Origin: CAZABP01 sp964483245
GTDB lineage: Bacteria > Planctomycetota > UBA1135 > UBA2386
Assembly (NCBI GenBank): GCA_964483245.1
Contig: CAZABP010000002.1
Span: 124,001 to 188,000 of the forward strand
Direction of reading: 5' to 3'
Length of the DNA stretch: 64,000 bases
A program made the translations under genes and the position numbers. The notes under the pieces were generated by a model. The model worked only from the letters and a program-made list of their open reading frames with translations. It did not search any database and was not told the DNA's origin. Every line of letters starts with the position of its first letter. Position 1 is the first letter of the stretch. Of the stretch, positions 15,791 to 24,602 are shown piece after piece.

Positions 15791-17086
15791 TCACCGGTCG
15801 CGGTACTTGTCGTACAGCTCGAGCTGCTTGTTGGTCAGGTCGAGGCGCTTGCCCTGGATGAACGCGAGGCGGACCTGCGTCGTGATCTCGAGCGGGTCGC
15901 CGTCGCTGACGAACAGCGTGGCGTCCTTGCCTGGCGCCAGCGAACCGGCGCGGTCGGCGATGCCGAGGATCTCGGCGGCGGAGAGCGTGATCGCGCGCAG
16001 TGCGGCGGCGGCCGGCAGGCCGTGGGCGACTGCGGTGCCGGCTTCGTGCGGGAGGTTGCGCGCGTTGTAGAACTCCTCGGCGTTCCCCAGGCAGAAGCGC
16101 ACGCCGGCTTCGTGCAGCACGGCCGGCAGGCGGAACGGCTCGTCGACCGGGCTGTCGTCGCGTCGCGGCAGGCGATGGACGCCGCGCAGGATGACCGGCA
16201 CGTCGTGATGGCGCAGCAGCTCGAGGCACAGGTCCGCCTCGCGCCCGCCGAGCAGGATCGGCCGCATCCCGCGCGAGATCGCCCAGTGCACGCCGGATGA
16301 GATCTCCTCGGCGTCGTCGGCGGCCAGGAACAGCGCAGTGTCCGATTCGATCGCGCGGGCCATCGCCGCATGCCGCACGTCGAGCGGGACATCGGCGCCG
16401 CTGCGCCGCGCGGCCAGGGATGCGCGCGCCGCCGAGAACTCGGCGTCGATCGCAGCGCGGCGGGCGAGTGCTGCTTCGCGCGCCTTCTTGCGCACGTCTT
16501 CCTCGGCGCGCGGCAGCACCGGGATCGCCGGCCAGTCGACGACGAGCCCGGCATCCGGCACGAGCGCCATCTCCTCCCAGGTCCAACCCTCGAGTTGGAT
16601 CACGGCGGCGCGGCCGGGGATCGCCGTGCCCTGCGGAAACACACCGGCGATCAACACGCCGTTGCTGCGCGTGACCGGGATCACGGTCGAGTCCGGATTC
16701 ACGGCCACGGCGGCGCGCACCTCCGGCGTGAATTCGCCGAGCTCGCTGTGGTCGATCGTCGCGCGCACCTGCCCGAGCTCGACGAGACCGAGCTGCGTGT
16801 AGGGCGCGATCAGTCCGGGATAGACGTGCAGTCCGCGCCCGTCGATCCGCTCGCACTCCACCGGCAGCTCGACCTCGGCGGCCGGTCCGAGCGCCATGAT
16901 CTTCCCGTCGGTGAACAGGATCGTCCCGTCCTCGATCGGCGCGTGGACGATCCGGTGCAGCGTCGCGTGCTCGATCGCGACCGGCTTCGTCTGCGGCGGT
17001 GCGCGCCGGGTCAGATCCTGCGCTGGAAGCGCCGCGACCAGCGCGGTCAGGATCAGGCTGCCGGCGAGCTGATGCATGCGGGCCAT
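15791..17086 (-). CDS. Exported amidohydrolase-like protein with degenerate metal site
   Basis: A 431-residue protein of the amidohydrolase superfamily (imidazolonepropionase/dihydroorotase-like). It has a signal peptide ending LPA before Q23, a beta-sandwich start (DGTILFTDGKIMALG), a TIM-barrel body and the closing composite motif GSLAPGKDATLFVSDGDPLE. The HxH of the first barrel strand (normally PGLIDxHxH) reads PGLIAPYTQ, with Tyr and Gln in place of both histidines. The late Asp motif is also altered (CLGNAEEF). Hydrolysis by the usual binuclear mechanism is therefore unlikely. The start at 17086 gives a complete signal peptide, though the Met three codons later is equally possible. It is separated from a similar fused enzyme (19221-22319) by two secreted-protein genes. 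Confidence 0.85.
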   Translation of the reverse strand: MARMHQLAGSLILTALVAALPAQDLTRRAPPQTKPVAIEHATLHRIVHAPIEDGTILFTDGKIMALGPAAEVELPVECERIDGRGLHVYPGLIAPYTQLGLVELGQVRATIDHSELGEFTPEVRAAVAVNPDSTVIPVTRSNGVLIAGVFPQGTAIPGRAAVIQLEGWTWEEMALVPDAGLVVDWPAIPVLPRAEEDVRKKAREAALARRAAIDAEFSAARASLAARRSGADVPLDVRHAAMARAIESDTALFLAADDAEEISSGVHWAISRGMRPILLGGREADLCLELLRHHDVPVILRGVHRLPRRDDSPVDEPFRLPAVLHEAGVRFCLGNAEEFYNARNLPHEAGTAVAHGLPAAAALRAITLSAAEILGIADRAGSLAPGKDATLFVSDGDPLEITTQVRLAFIQGKRLDLTNKQLELYDKYRDR

Positions 17087-17261
17087 CGTTACCGCGCATC
17101 GGCGGGCACGTCCATGCGTGCCGCGACGGTCCGGCCGGAATCCATTCCGGCCGCGCCCGGGCCGCACGCTGGTACGGACGGCGGTGGCGCTTCCACCGCC
17201 GCAGAGCCGGTGCCCTGGACGGCGCGCTGGCCCCGCCAATGGCGCCGTCCGAGGATTGCCC

Positions 17262-17915
17262 ATGAGCCCATCGCATCTCGTGCGGGCATTGCTGCTCGCA
17301 TCACTCACCGCCGCGATCGCGGCGCAGACGCTGGACGTGTCGCACGCGGTCGACCCGATCGCGAAGACCACGAGCTTCCGGTTCGACGTCGTCGGTCCTG
17401 CCGGCGGCACCTGCCATCTGCTCGCTTCGACCGGCCTGACCGGCGGCCTCAGCCTGCCGTTCGGCACGTTCCATCTCGACCCCACGATGCTCGTGACGCT
17501 CGCCGTGATCCCGCTCAACAGCAAGGGGATCGGCACGCGCACGATCTCATTCCCATCGGCGTCAGTCCCGTCGCTGCGCGCCGACGTCCAGGCCGTCTGC
17601 ATCGGCCCGGGTGGCGCCTCGATCAGCAACTATGCGATCGTCGCGCACCATGCGAGCACGACGCTCGCAGAGACGATGGCAGCCCGATACGACGCGCTGA
17701 CCGACCACCTCCGCGTCGGCGGCAAGGGCAAGCCGGGTGACTTGATCGAGGTCTTCCGCATCCGCCCGGGCATCGGGAGATACCGCCTCGGTTCCTTCGT
17801 CGTGCCACCGGCGCCGACGATGTTCTCGTTCGGCGCAGCGGCGATCGGATTCCTCCCTGGCGACCAGATCGAAGTCGTCGCGCTGGGACTCTACAAGCTG
17901 ATGATCCTGCAGTGA
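17262..17915 (+). CDS. Small secreted beta-rich protein of unknown function
   Basis: A 217-residue exported protein with a signal peptide ending AIAA before Gln (residues 1-21 or so). The mature sequence alternates short hydrophobic strands with Gly, Thr and Ser and contains two cysteines (GTCHLL and AVCIG) that could form a disulfide. The C-terminus ends LPGDQIEVVALGLYKLMILQ. It resembles no family I can name; an Ig- or beta-sandwich-like fold is likely. The start ATG at 17262 lies 175 bases from the divergent amidohydrolase start, so the two may share a regulatory region. The next gene on this strand begins 38 bases after its stop and may be cotranscribed. Confidence 0.7.
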   Translation: MSPSHLVRALLLASLTAAIAAQTLDVSHAVDPIAKTTSFRFDVVGPAGGTCHLLASTGLTGGLSLPFGTFHLDPTMLVTLAVIPLNSKGIGTRTISFPSASVPSLRADVQAVCIGPGGASISNYAIVAHHASTTLAETMAARYDALTDHLRVGGKGKPGDLIEVFRIRPGIGRYRLGSFVVPPAPTMFSFGAAAIGFLPGDQIEVVALGLYKLMILQ

Positions 17916-17953
17916 CGCAGGTGGTGCGCACGGCCGGCTATCATCGCCGCGCG

Positions 17954-19216
17954 ATGAAGCCGGCCGCGTGGTTCACGCTGTTGCTCTACGGGGTGTTCTG
18001 CGGCCCGGCCGCGGCACAGGCGCAGATCCAGATCGTCGAGATTCCACAGCCGCTCGAGCTCCCGCTGGAAGCCGGCCGCGACGCGGTGTTGCTGGCCGAC
18101 GTGACCGGGGCCGAGATCGAAGAGGTCTGGCTCGCGCTCAGCGCCAACGCGCGCGCCCGCATCACGCTCGACGCATTGACCGCGACGCGGCACTACCTGA
18201 ACCTCGCCGACCGCGCCGTGGATGCGCTGCTGCGGGCGGATCCACAGCAGCGGGAGTTCCAGCTGTTCGCGCGCACGAAGGCCGGCGCGACGGTCGCGAG
18301 CGCGCCAGTCCGGTTCAGCGTGCGGCTGCGCGACGTTGGCTCCGAACCGCGACTCGTGTTGCGCGGCGAGTCGGCCGAGGAACTGCGCGTGTTGGGCGGC
18401 GCCTGGGCGTCGCCGGGACGCATCACCGAACTGGAGCTGGTGCACTGCACGGCCCCGGAACTGCGGGCCGTGGCACGGATCGGCGCCGAGCGGCATCCGT
18501 TCCTCCGCGACCTGCGCCGCGATCGGCTGTCGCTGCTGCTGACTCCGGAGCTGCGCGAAGCCTGGCAGCAGGCTGGTGAGCTGACCGTGGCGCTGCGCGA
18601 TGAGCACGGCGAGACCTCCCTGCGGCTGAGTGCACGTCCCGACCGACTGCACCTCGATGGCGCGGACGGCTCGATCGCGGTCGTGCAGCGGCGCGCCGCG
18701 TTCCTGCCCGGCACGCGTGGCTGGCTCCGCGTGCGGCTCGGCGACATCACCGCCGGCCAGGTCCTGCTCGAGCTGCGCGATGCCGAGGGAAACGCGGTGA
18801 TCCCGCAGCGCTCGGTCGCGCCAGGCGACGTGCTCGAAGTCCCGCTCGCCGGACGGACCGTCGAGCTGAAGGTCGACAAGCTCGTCAACCTGCTGATCGG
18901 CGACGACCACGCCGTGTTGGCGATCGGCGAAGGCCTGCGCGCGGAGCCGGCAGCGATCGACCGCCTGCTGGCGAGGATTGCGGCAGCCGACGTCACGTTC
19001 CTGCGCGAGGGGGAGGCCTACGACGGCAAGGCCGCCGCCGAGCACCTGCGGCGCAAGCTGCGCGCTGCCGGCGCATCCATCCAGACCGTCGACCAGTTCA
19101 TCGCGCGGATCGGCACGCGCTCGTCGACGACCGGGCATCCGTACCGCGTCCGCCTGCGCGACGGCACCGAGCTCGATGCCGCGCGCTGGCTGCGCTCGCT
19201 CGCAGACGTCCGCTAG
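17954..19216 (+). CDS. Secreted protein with C-terminal DUF5329-like domain
   Basis: A 420-residue exported protein (signal peptide ending PAAA before Gln). The first 330 residues are charged and look like repeated beta-sandwich modules (for example LVLRGESAEELRVLGGAWAS). The last 85 residues match DUF5329: AIDRLLARIAAADVTFLREG, KAAAEHLRRKLRAAG, DQFIARIGTRSSTTGHPYRV and ARWLRSLADVR. In that family this domain of unknown function normally stands alone as a small secreted protein, so its fusion to a long N-terminal region is notable. The stop lies 4 bases before the stop of the convergent amidohydrolase fusion. No catalytic residues are evident. Confidence 0.75.
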   Translation: MKPAAWFTLLLYGVFCGPAAAQAQIQIVEIPQPLELPLEAGRDAVLLADVTGAEIEEVWLALSANARARITLDALTATRHYLNLADRAVDALLRADPQQREFQLFARTKAGATVASAPVRFSVRLRDVGSEPRLVLRGESAEELRVLGGAWASPGRITELELVHCTAPELRAVARIGAERHPFLRDLRRDRLSLLLTPELREAWQQAGELTVALRDEHGETSLRLSARPDRLHLDGADGSIAVVQRRAAFLPGTRGWLRVRLGDITAGQVLLELRDAEGNAVIPQRSVAPGDVLEVPLAGRTVELKVDKLVNLLIGDDHAVLAIGEGLRAEPAAIDRLLARIAAADVTFLREGEAYDGKAAAEHLRRKLRAAGASIQTVDQFIARIGTRSSTTGHPYRVRLRDGTELDAARWLRSLADVR

Positions 19217-19220
19217 CCAC

Positions 19221-22200
19221 TCAACGCCAGAGCAGCTCTTCTTCGCAGCCGCATTCGCCGCGCACCGGCGCGCGCTGGCGGCGCGCCTCCTCGGCGAGCG
19301 CCCGCGCCAGCTCCGCCATCACCTGCTTGGGATCGCGCGGTCCCTGCTCCTCGGTCGCGTCCTTGGCCCCGTCCGCCTTGCGTGGCTTCTGTGCCAGCAG
19401 CTTCTGCACGATGCGCTGCCGTTCGCCGGCATCGCGCGCGCGCAGCGCACGGTCCCGCTCGCGCGTGAACATCGGCCGGCCATCGATCCAGGTCTGCTCG
19501 CAGACCGCGCGGGTCGACAGCGGATCGGCGGACCAGATCACGAAGTCGGCGTCCTTGCCCACCTCGAGCGAACCGGTGCGGTCCGCGATCCCGAGCTGGA
19601 TCGCCGGGTTGCGCGTCACGAACTGCAGCGCCACGGCCGGGTCGAGACCGCCGTAGCGCACCGCCTTGGCTGCTTCGGTGTTGAGCCGGCGTGCCAGCTC
19701 GGCACTGTCGCTGTTGAACGACACGACGACGCCGCGCGCGTGCATCAGCGCGCCATTGTGCGGGATCCCGTCGTAGACCTCGAACTTGTAGGCCCACCAG
19801 TCGCTGAACGACGACGCGCCGAGCGCCGACGCCGCGATCGCGTCCGCGACCTTGTACCCCTCGAGCACGTGTTGGAACGTGCCGACCTGGAACCCGAACT
19901 CCTGCGCGACGCGCGCCAACATCAGGATCTCGTCCTGGCGGTAGCTGTGGCAGTGCACCAGGCGCGTGCCGGCCAGCACTTCGGCCAGACCTTCGAGGCG
20001 CAGATCGCGCCGCGGCGGGAACGCGTGCCCGCGCTGCTCGTCGCCGAGCGCGCCATGCGCCGCGTGCCGCGCCGCGTACTCGCGCGCCGCCGTGAACCGG
20101 TCGATCAGCAACGCTTCGACGCCCATCCGCGTCGCCGGATAACGGTCGGACGACTGCCGCGAGTTGCTGCGCTTGACGTTCTCGCCGAGCGCGAACTTGA
20201 TCCCCTCGGGGGCGCCACGGATCCGCATTTGCTGCGGATCGACGACGCCCCAGCGCAGCTTGACGACGCTGTTCTGGCCGCCGATCGGATTGGCCGAGCC
20301 GTGCAACTGGTTCGCTGCGGTCAGTCCGCCGGCCAGCTCGCGGTACCAACCGACGTCGTCGGCATCGACGACGTCACCGATCCGCACCTCGCTGGTGACG
20401 GCGTCGGTCCCTTCGTTGACGCCGCGCACGATGCCGGTGTGGCTGTGGCAGTCGATCAGCCCCGGGGTCACGTGCTTGCCGCTGGCGTCCAGCACGCGCG
20501 CGCCCGGAATCTCCGGTGCGTCCTGTCGCGGGCCGACGTAGACGATCTTGCCGTCACGCACGGCGAGCACACCGTCTGCCACGATACCGGCCGGACCGCT
20601 GGTCCAGACCGTGGCGCCGGTCACCACGACGTCCTCCATCGCAGGTGGCGCGGAGAGGCCGTACGGCCCGAGCGGCGTCGTCAGGCTCTGCGGCACCTCG
20701 GCCGGCTCCTCCGCTTCGGCCGCAGCGTCGGCCGCCTTCGCCTGCGCGTCGGCGCCCGTGTCCGCGTCGCCGGTCCGCGCCGCCGACCAGCGCAGCACGC
20801 GCCCGGTCGGATCGACCGCGCGCCCGCGCAGGCCGGCACCGAGCAGGCGGCCTTCGAACCGCCAACTCCCGTCCCCGAGCGCCTTGCCGGTCAGGACGAA
20901 CTGCAGCGCCCCGTCATCGCGGCGCACGTGCGCCGCCTTCCACTCCTTGCCGCAGTCGAGCTCGTTCTTCGCGTCCAGCGTCGCCGCCAGCTCGAGCGGC
21001 GGCTCGGTCTCGATGCGCAGTGCCCAGCTCCCATCCAACTCGCGGCCGTGCCGCTCGTCGAGGTCGTGCAGCCGGCCACCGACCCAGACCATCCGCAGCT
21101 TGCCGTCCTTGCCGAACCAGTCCCCTTCGACGACCAGCAGGTTCGCGAGCTTGCCCGGGGCAATCGTGCCGGCATGGTCTTCGATCCCGAGCAGCGCCGC
21201 CGGCTTCGTGGTCAGCGCCGCGAGTGCTTCGTCGTGCGTCAACCCATGCGCGATCGCGCGCCGCAGGTTGGCGCGGAACTCGCCGCGCTTCTCCAGCTTG
21301 CCGCTGGTCAAGGCGATCGGCACCCCGGCGCGCAGCAGCCGGCGCGGGTTCGTCGGCGCCTGTTCCCAGGTCAGCAGCTCCTCGAGCGGGACCGCGTCCG
21401 CCTCCTGCAGCGTCTGCACCGGTGGCGCGCGCGGGAAGTCGAGCGGCACGACGACCGGTACTCCTGCCGCGGCGATCGCCGCGAGCCGGCGGAACTCGCG
21501 CCCGCTGCCGAGCAGCACGAGCTGGTGTTCCGCTTCGCGAGCGACGCGCGCCGCCGCCAGCGCCTCGTGCTCGTCGCGCACGTCGAACAGCAGTCGCGGC
21601 CGGCCGGCGAGCGGTGCGAGCGCCGCGCGCGCGTGTGGCGGCGCGGGCTGCCCGGTCTTCCGCTCGACGCCGGCGAGCTGCTCCGCCCACGCGCCATCCA
21701 CCAGCGCCTGCCGCACGAGTGCGATCGCGCCCATCAGGCTGCGCGGATAGCTGCGCTCGTCGGAGGTTGCGAACGCGGCGACCTGCCAGACGTCGTCGCG
21801 CACGACGCGCGCGCGGTGGCCACCTTGCGTGGGGGCCGGATCCTCGAGCAGCACGACGGCAGCGCTGCCGCGCAGGCTGCCACCTTCGGGTGCGATCGCC
21901 GCCGCCGTGAAGCCGAGCTTGCGCAGCTCCTTGCGCGTCTTCTCGTCGATGCCGGCGCCATCCAGCGCGCGGCGCTGCGGCGTCACCAGCGGATGCCAGT
22001 GCGTGTCCGGGCCGGCGGGCGGCGCCGGGAGCGGGATCGCGAGGTGAGGCTCGATGAAGCCCGCCAACACCGTGCGACCGGTGCAGTCCCAGATCCGCGC
22101 ACCGGCCGGCGGCGTCCCGCCCGGTTGCACGCTGACGATGCGTCCGTCGCGGAACACGATCGTCGCGTCGTCGAGCTGTTCGCCGGGAGCGGTGATCGCG

Positions 22201-22319
22201 GTTGCGTGCACGAGCGCGTGCCAGCCGGCGTCGATCTGCCGGGGACCGTTCGGATCCGGGTCCTGCGCGGCGAGGGTTGCGGCGAGCGCGGCCGCGACGA
22301 GGCGGGCTGAGACCTGCAT
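19221..22319 (-). CDS. Exported tandem amidohydrolase fusion (degenerate first half, intact second half)
   Basis: A 1032-residue exported protein containing two complete amidohydrolase-superfamily units. The signal peptide ends TLAA before Q19. The first unit (about 35-470) ends with GTIAPGKLANLLVVEGDW but has lost the second metal histidine: the HxH strand reads AGFIEPHLA (H92, A94), and the late Asp motif is ALTSGK. A central lipocalin- or cystatin-like segment (about 480-575) links to the second unit (about 590-1000), which keeps PGLIDCHSH (H625, H627), the late SFNSDSAE motif and GSLEVGKDADFVIWSADPLS. So only the second half should be catalytic, on an unknown secreted substrate such as a cyclic amide or peptide. 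It is divergent from an alpha/beta hydrolase 61 bases away. Confidence 0.88.
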   Translation of the reverse strand: MQVSARLVAAALAATLAAQDPDPNGPRQIDAGWHALVHATAITAPGEQLDDATIVFRDGRIVSVQPGGTPPAGARIWDCTGRTVLAGFIEPHLAIPLPAPPAGPDTHWHPLVTPQRRALDGAGIDEKTRKELRKLGFTAAAIAPEGGSLRGSAAVVLLEDPAPTQGGHRARVVRDDVWQVAAFATSDERSYPRSLMGAIALVRQALVDGAWAEQLAGVERKTGQPAPPHARAALAPLAGRPRLLFDVRDEHEALAAARVAREAEHQLVLLGSGREFRRLAAIAAAGVPVVVPLDFPRAPPVQTLQEADAVPLEELLTWEQAPTNPRRLLRAGVPIALTSGKLEKRGEFRANLRRAIAHGLTHDEALAALTTKPAALLGIEDHAGTIAPGKLANLLVVEGDWFGKDGKLRMVWVGGRLHDLDERHGRELDGSWALRIETEPPLELAATLDAKNELDCGKEWKAAHVRRDDGALQFVLTGKALGDGSWRFEGRLLGAGLRGRAVDPTGRVLRWSAARTGDADTGADAQAKAADAAAEAEEPAEVPQSLTTPLGPYGLSAPPAMEDVVVTGATVWTSGPAGIVADGVLAVRDGKIVYVGPRQDAPEIPGARVLDASGKHVTPGLIDCHSHTGIVRGVNEGTDAVTSEVRIGDVVDADDVGWYRELAGGLTAANQLHGSANPIGGQNSVVKLRWGVVDPQQMRIRGAPEGIKFALGENVKRSNSRQSSDRYPATRMGVEALLIDRFTAAREYAARHAAHGALGDEQRGHAFPPRRDLRLEGLAEVLAGTRLVHCHSYRQDEILMLARVAQEFGFQVGTFQHVLEGYKVADAIAASALGASSFSDWWAYKFEVYDGIPHNGALMHARGVVVSFNSDSAELARRLNTEAAKAVRYGGLDPAVALQFVTRNPAIQLGIADRTGSLEVGKDADFVIWSADPLSTRAVCEQTWIDGRPMFTRERDRALRARDAGERQRIVQKLLAQKPRKADGAKDATEEQGPRDPKQVMAELARALAEEARRQRAPVRGECGCEEELLWR

Positions 22320-22380
22320 CCAGGCCAGAATACTGCGGCCGGTCGCCAGCGGCCGTGGGGGCGCTCTATCTTCTGCAGGG

Positions 22381-23667
22381 ATGCGAGTCCGCCATGGCAT
22401 CGCTGCGCTCGTGATCACCGCTTCGCTCGTGGCCCAGGACGAGCGGTTGCTGGCGGAGTTGAAGGTCAACGCGACGATCTGCGACCGCGCGGCGCGGATC
22501 AGCCGGATCAAGTACTTCCCGATGCTGCCGACCGACCTCGCGCTGGTGCGCGAGACGATTGCGGCGCTCGAGGTACCGCCGCCGGATCCGGGCACGCGAA
22601 CCAGAGACGCGGACGTGATGTTCCGCGTGCAGATCCGCTGCGTACACGTGCACGTGCCGGAGACCGCGAAGGATCCCGCTCCGCTGATCCTCTACCTGCA
22701 CGGCGCTGGCGGAGACGGGCGCGAAGGCATCGAACGCTGGCGCAGCGTCGCCGCCGAACTCGGCGCCGTGATCGTCGCGCCACAGGCGGAGGAGCAGAAC
22801 GAGGGACACACGTACTCGATGCTCGCACGCGACACGGTGATGCGCGTCCTGGACTGGGTCCGCGGACAGATGGCCATCGACCCCGACCGCGTGTTCCTGG
22901 TCGGCGTCAGCCGCGGCGCGCACCTCGCATGGGACGTCGCGCTGCGCCGTCCGGACCGCTGGGCCGCGCTCGTGCCGATGATCGGCGGTCCGCGCCTGCT
23001 GCCGCAGGATGGACAGCACAACCTGCGCCTGCTCGAGAACCTCGTGCCGGTGCCGATCCGTGACCTGCAAGGTCAGAAGGACGACCCGCGCCTGCTCGCG
23101 AATCTCGAGTTCGCGTTCGATCGGTTGCAGCGTCTGGGTGCCAAACACGCGCAGCTCGTGAAGTTCGCCGACCACGGTCACGGCTTCGACTTCGGCACGG
23201 TCGAGCAGTGGGTCGAGTATCTGCGGCCGCTGCGTCGTGAACCGGTGCCGAAGCAGGTGGTGTTCTGCACCGCCAACAGCGAGGAGATGCGCGCATTCTG
23301 GGTCGAGTGCCTGCAGCTCGAGCGGAGCGTGCAGGAGGAGTTCAAGCCGCGGCTGCCGGCCAACTTCAACGACATGGACGCCGTCACCCAGGTCCGCCTC
23401 GTCACGCGGGACGGGGAGCAGAAGATGGCGCGGATCGCAGCGAAGATGACCGGCCGGGGTGCCTTCACGGTCGACTCGCGCGGCGTGACGAAGTTCCGCC
23501 TGCTGCTCGACGAGACGATGTTCGAGGAGGGGAAGCCGGTGACCGTGCGCTGGAACGGCAAGTCCCGCAAGCTGGACGTGAAGCCGTCGACGCAGGTGCT
23601 GCTCGCCGACTGGGCCGAGCGGATGGATCGCGGGTTCTTGCCGGTCGCCGAGGTCGTGATCCGCTAA
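22381..23667 (+). CDS. Exported alpha/beta hydrolase (esterase/prolyl-oligopeptidase-like)
   Basis: A 428-residue exported hydrolase. The signal peptide ends SLVA before Gln at about 19. The alpha/beta-hydrolase core (about 80-300) has the oxyanion segment LYLHGAGGDG, the nucleophile elbow GVSRG at 175-179 (S177) and a likely catalytic His in FADHGHGF. This is the pattern of poly(3-hydroxybutyrate)-depolymerase or phospholipase/carboxylesterase-type enzymes. A C-terminal beta-rich extension of about 120 residues (from REPVPKQVVFCTANSEE) probably assists substrate binding and is typical of planctomycetal 'peptidases' of this kind. The TAA overlaps the stop of the convergent D-amino-acid-oxidase-like gene by 4 bases. 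Substrate unknown. Confidence 0.85.
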   Translation: MRVRHGIAALVITASLVAQDERLLAELKVNATICDRAARISRIKYFPMLPTDLALVRETIAALEVPPPDPGTRTRDADVMFRVQIRCVHVHVPETAKDPAPLILYLHGAGGDGREGIERWRSVAAELGAVIVAPQAEEQNEGHTYSMLARDTVMRVLDWVRGQMAIDPDRVFLVGVSRGAHLAWDVALRRPDRWAALVPMIGGPRLLPQDGQHNLRLLENLVPVPIRDLQGQKDDPRLLANLEFAFDRLQRLGAKHAQLVKFADHGHGFDFGTVEQWVEYLRPLRREPVPKQVVFCTANSEEMRAFWVECLQLERSVQEEFKPRLPANFNDMDAVTQVRLVTRDGEQKMARIAAKMTGRGAFTVDSRGVTKFRLLLDETMFEEGKPVTVRWNGKSRKLDVKPSTQVLLADWAERMDRGFLPVAEVVIR

Positions 23668-24602
23668 CCGCCGAGCAACTGCACGACCACTTCCGCGCAG
23701 CCCCAGGCCAGCGTCATGCCGGCGCCGCCGTGGCCGTAGTCGTGGATCACGACGCCGCCCGGGCGCGGCTCGCGTTCGAGCCGGACCTCGTCGCGCGCCG
23801 GGCGCAGCCCGACGCGGACTTCGAGGACTCCGGCATCGGCGAGCGACGGCTCGAGACTGGCGCAACGCTGCAGGATTCCACGCGACGTCGCATCGTTCGG
23901 AGCCAGCGACTCGCTGACGTCGGAGCTCCCGCCCAGGATGCAGTCCGTGCTCCGCGCGACGACATACGTGACGCCCTCAGGATGGTCATCGTCGAGGACG
24001 CTGTGTTGCACGAGGGCCGGCACGCGCAGCACCTGCCCGCGCCGTGGGAACACGCGCGGATCACGCGCCAGCTCGCGCGCGCCGAGCCCGGCGCAGCAGA
24101 CGACGGTGCCGGACTCACGCACGGCGGCATCGAGATCCGTGACTTCGCGCTGCTCGAGCTTCCCTCCCAGGCGCACGAACTCCTGCTCCAGCCACGGCAG
24201 GAACTGCGTCATCTCAGCGACCGGGAGCAGCAACTCGTCGCCGCCGGTGATTCCCGCCGGCAGGTCCTGCGCCGGCAGCTCGGCCCAGCCGGGTACCAGC
24301 TCACGCCACCATGCGTTGCCACTCGCAGGCCGCGTGTAGATCCTGGCCGGCGTCAGCCGCACGCCGCTGCCGGCAACCTGCGCGAGCTCCGCGTAGCGCA
24401 GGTAGCTGCGCGCCGCCCAGCCGCGCACGCGCGCCCACGGCGCGACGGCATACGGAAACCAGACCGCGCCGGCGACGGCCGACGTCGTGTGCTCCCAGCG
24501 CTCGCGCGCGCGCAGCGTCACGTCCCAGCCGGCGCGCAGCAGCTCGATCCCCGCCGTCAGCCCGATCACGCCGGAGCCGACGACGAGCGCGTGCCGCGTC
24601 AT
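23664..24602 (-). CDS. D-amino-acid-oxidase-family FAD oxidoreductase
   Basis: A 312-residue FAD enzyme of the DAO family, closest in style to D-amino-acid oxidase. It has the dinucleotide motif GSGVIGL near the start, an R-rich substrate strand (VGLRPARDEVRLE, matching the carboxylate-binding Arg region) and the family signature HDYGHGGAGMTLAWGCA near the C-terminus. Such enzymes oxidise D-amino acids or related amines to imines, releasing peroxide. No signal peptide, so cytoplasmic. The ATG overlaps the TGA of the RND pump gene (ATGA), so it is the last, translationally coupled gene of an efflux operon, an unexpected place for this enzyme. ThiO and other DAO members are alternatives. Confidence 0.85.
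   Translation of the reverse strand: MTRHALVVGSGVIGLTAGIELLRAGWDVTLRARERWEHTTSAVAGAVWFPYAVAPWARVRGWAARSYLRYAELAQVAGSGVRLTPARIYTRPASGNAWWRELVPGWAELPAQDLPAGITGGDELLLPVAEMTQFLPWLEQEFVRLGGKLEQREVTDLDAAVRESGTVVCCAGLGARELARDPRVFPRRGQVLRVPALVQHSVLDDDHPEGVTYVVARSTDCILGGSSDVSESLAPNDATSRGILQRCASLEPSLADAGVLEVRVGLRPARDEVRLEREPRPGGVVIHDYGHGGAGMTLAWGCAEVVVQLLGG

Noticed and set aside
15279..17276. Minus-strand frame running through the repeat array and the N gap
   Set aside because: It translates the repeat and 100 N; the real gene in this region is the amidohydrolase in another frame.
18978..22310. Very long + strand frame opposite the tandem amidohydrolase
   Set aside because: It lacks any domain and is a typical GC-rich antisense frame; the minus-strand protein has clear motifs.
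22366..23865. Minus-strand frame opposite the alpha/beta hydrolase
   Set aside because: It is low-complexity Arg/His/Leu sequence with no family signal.
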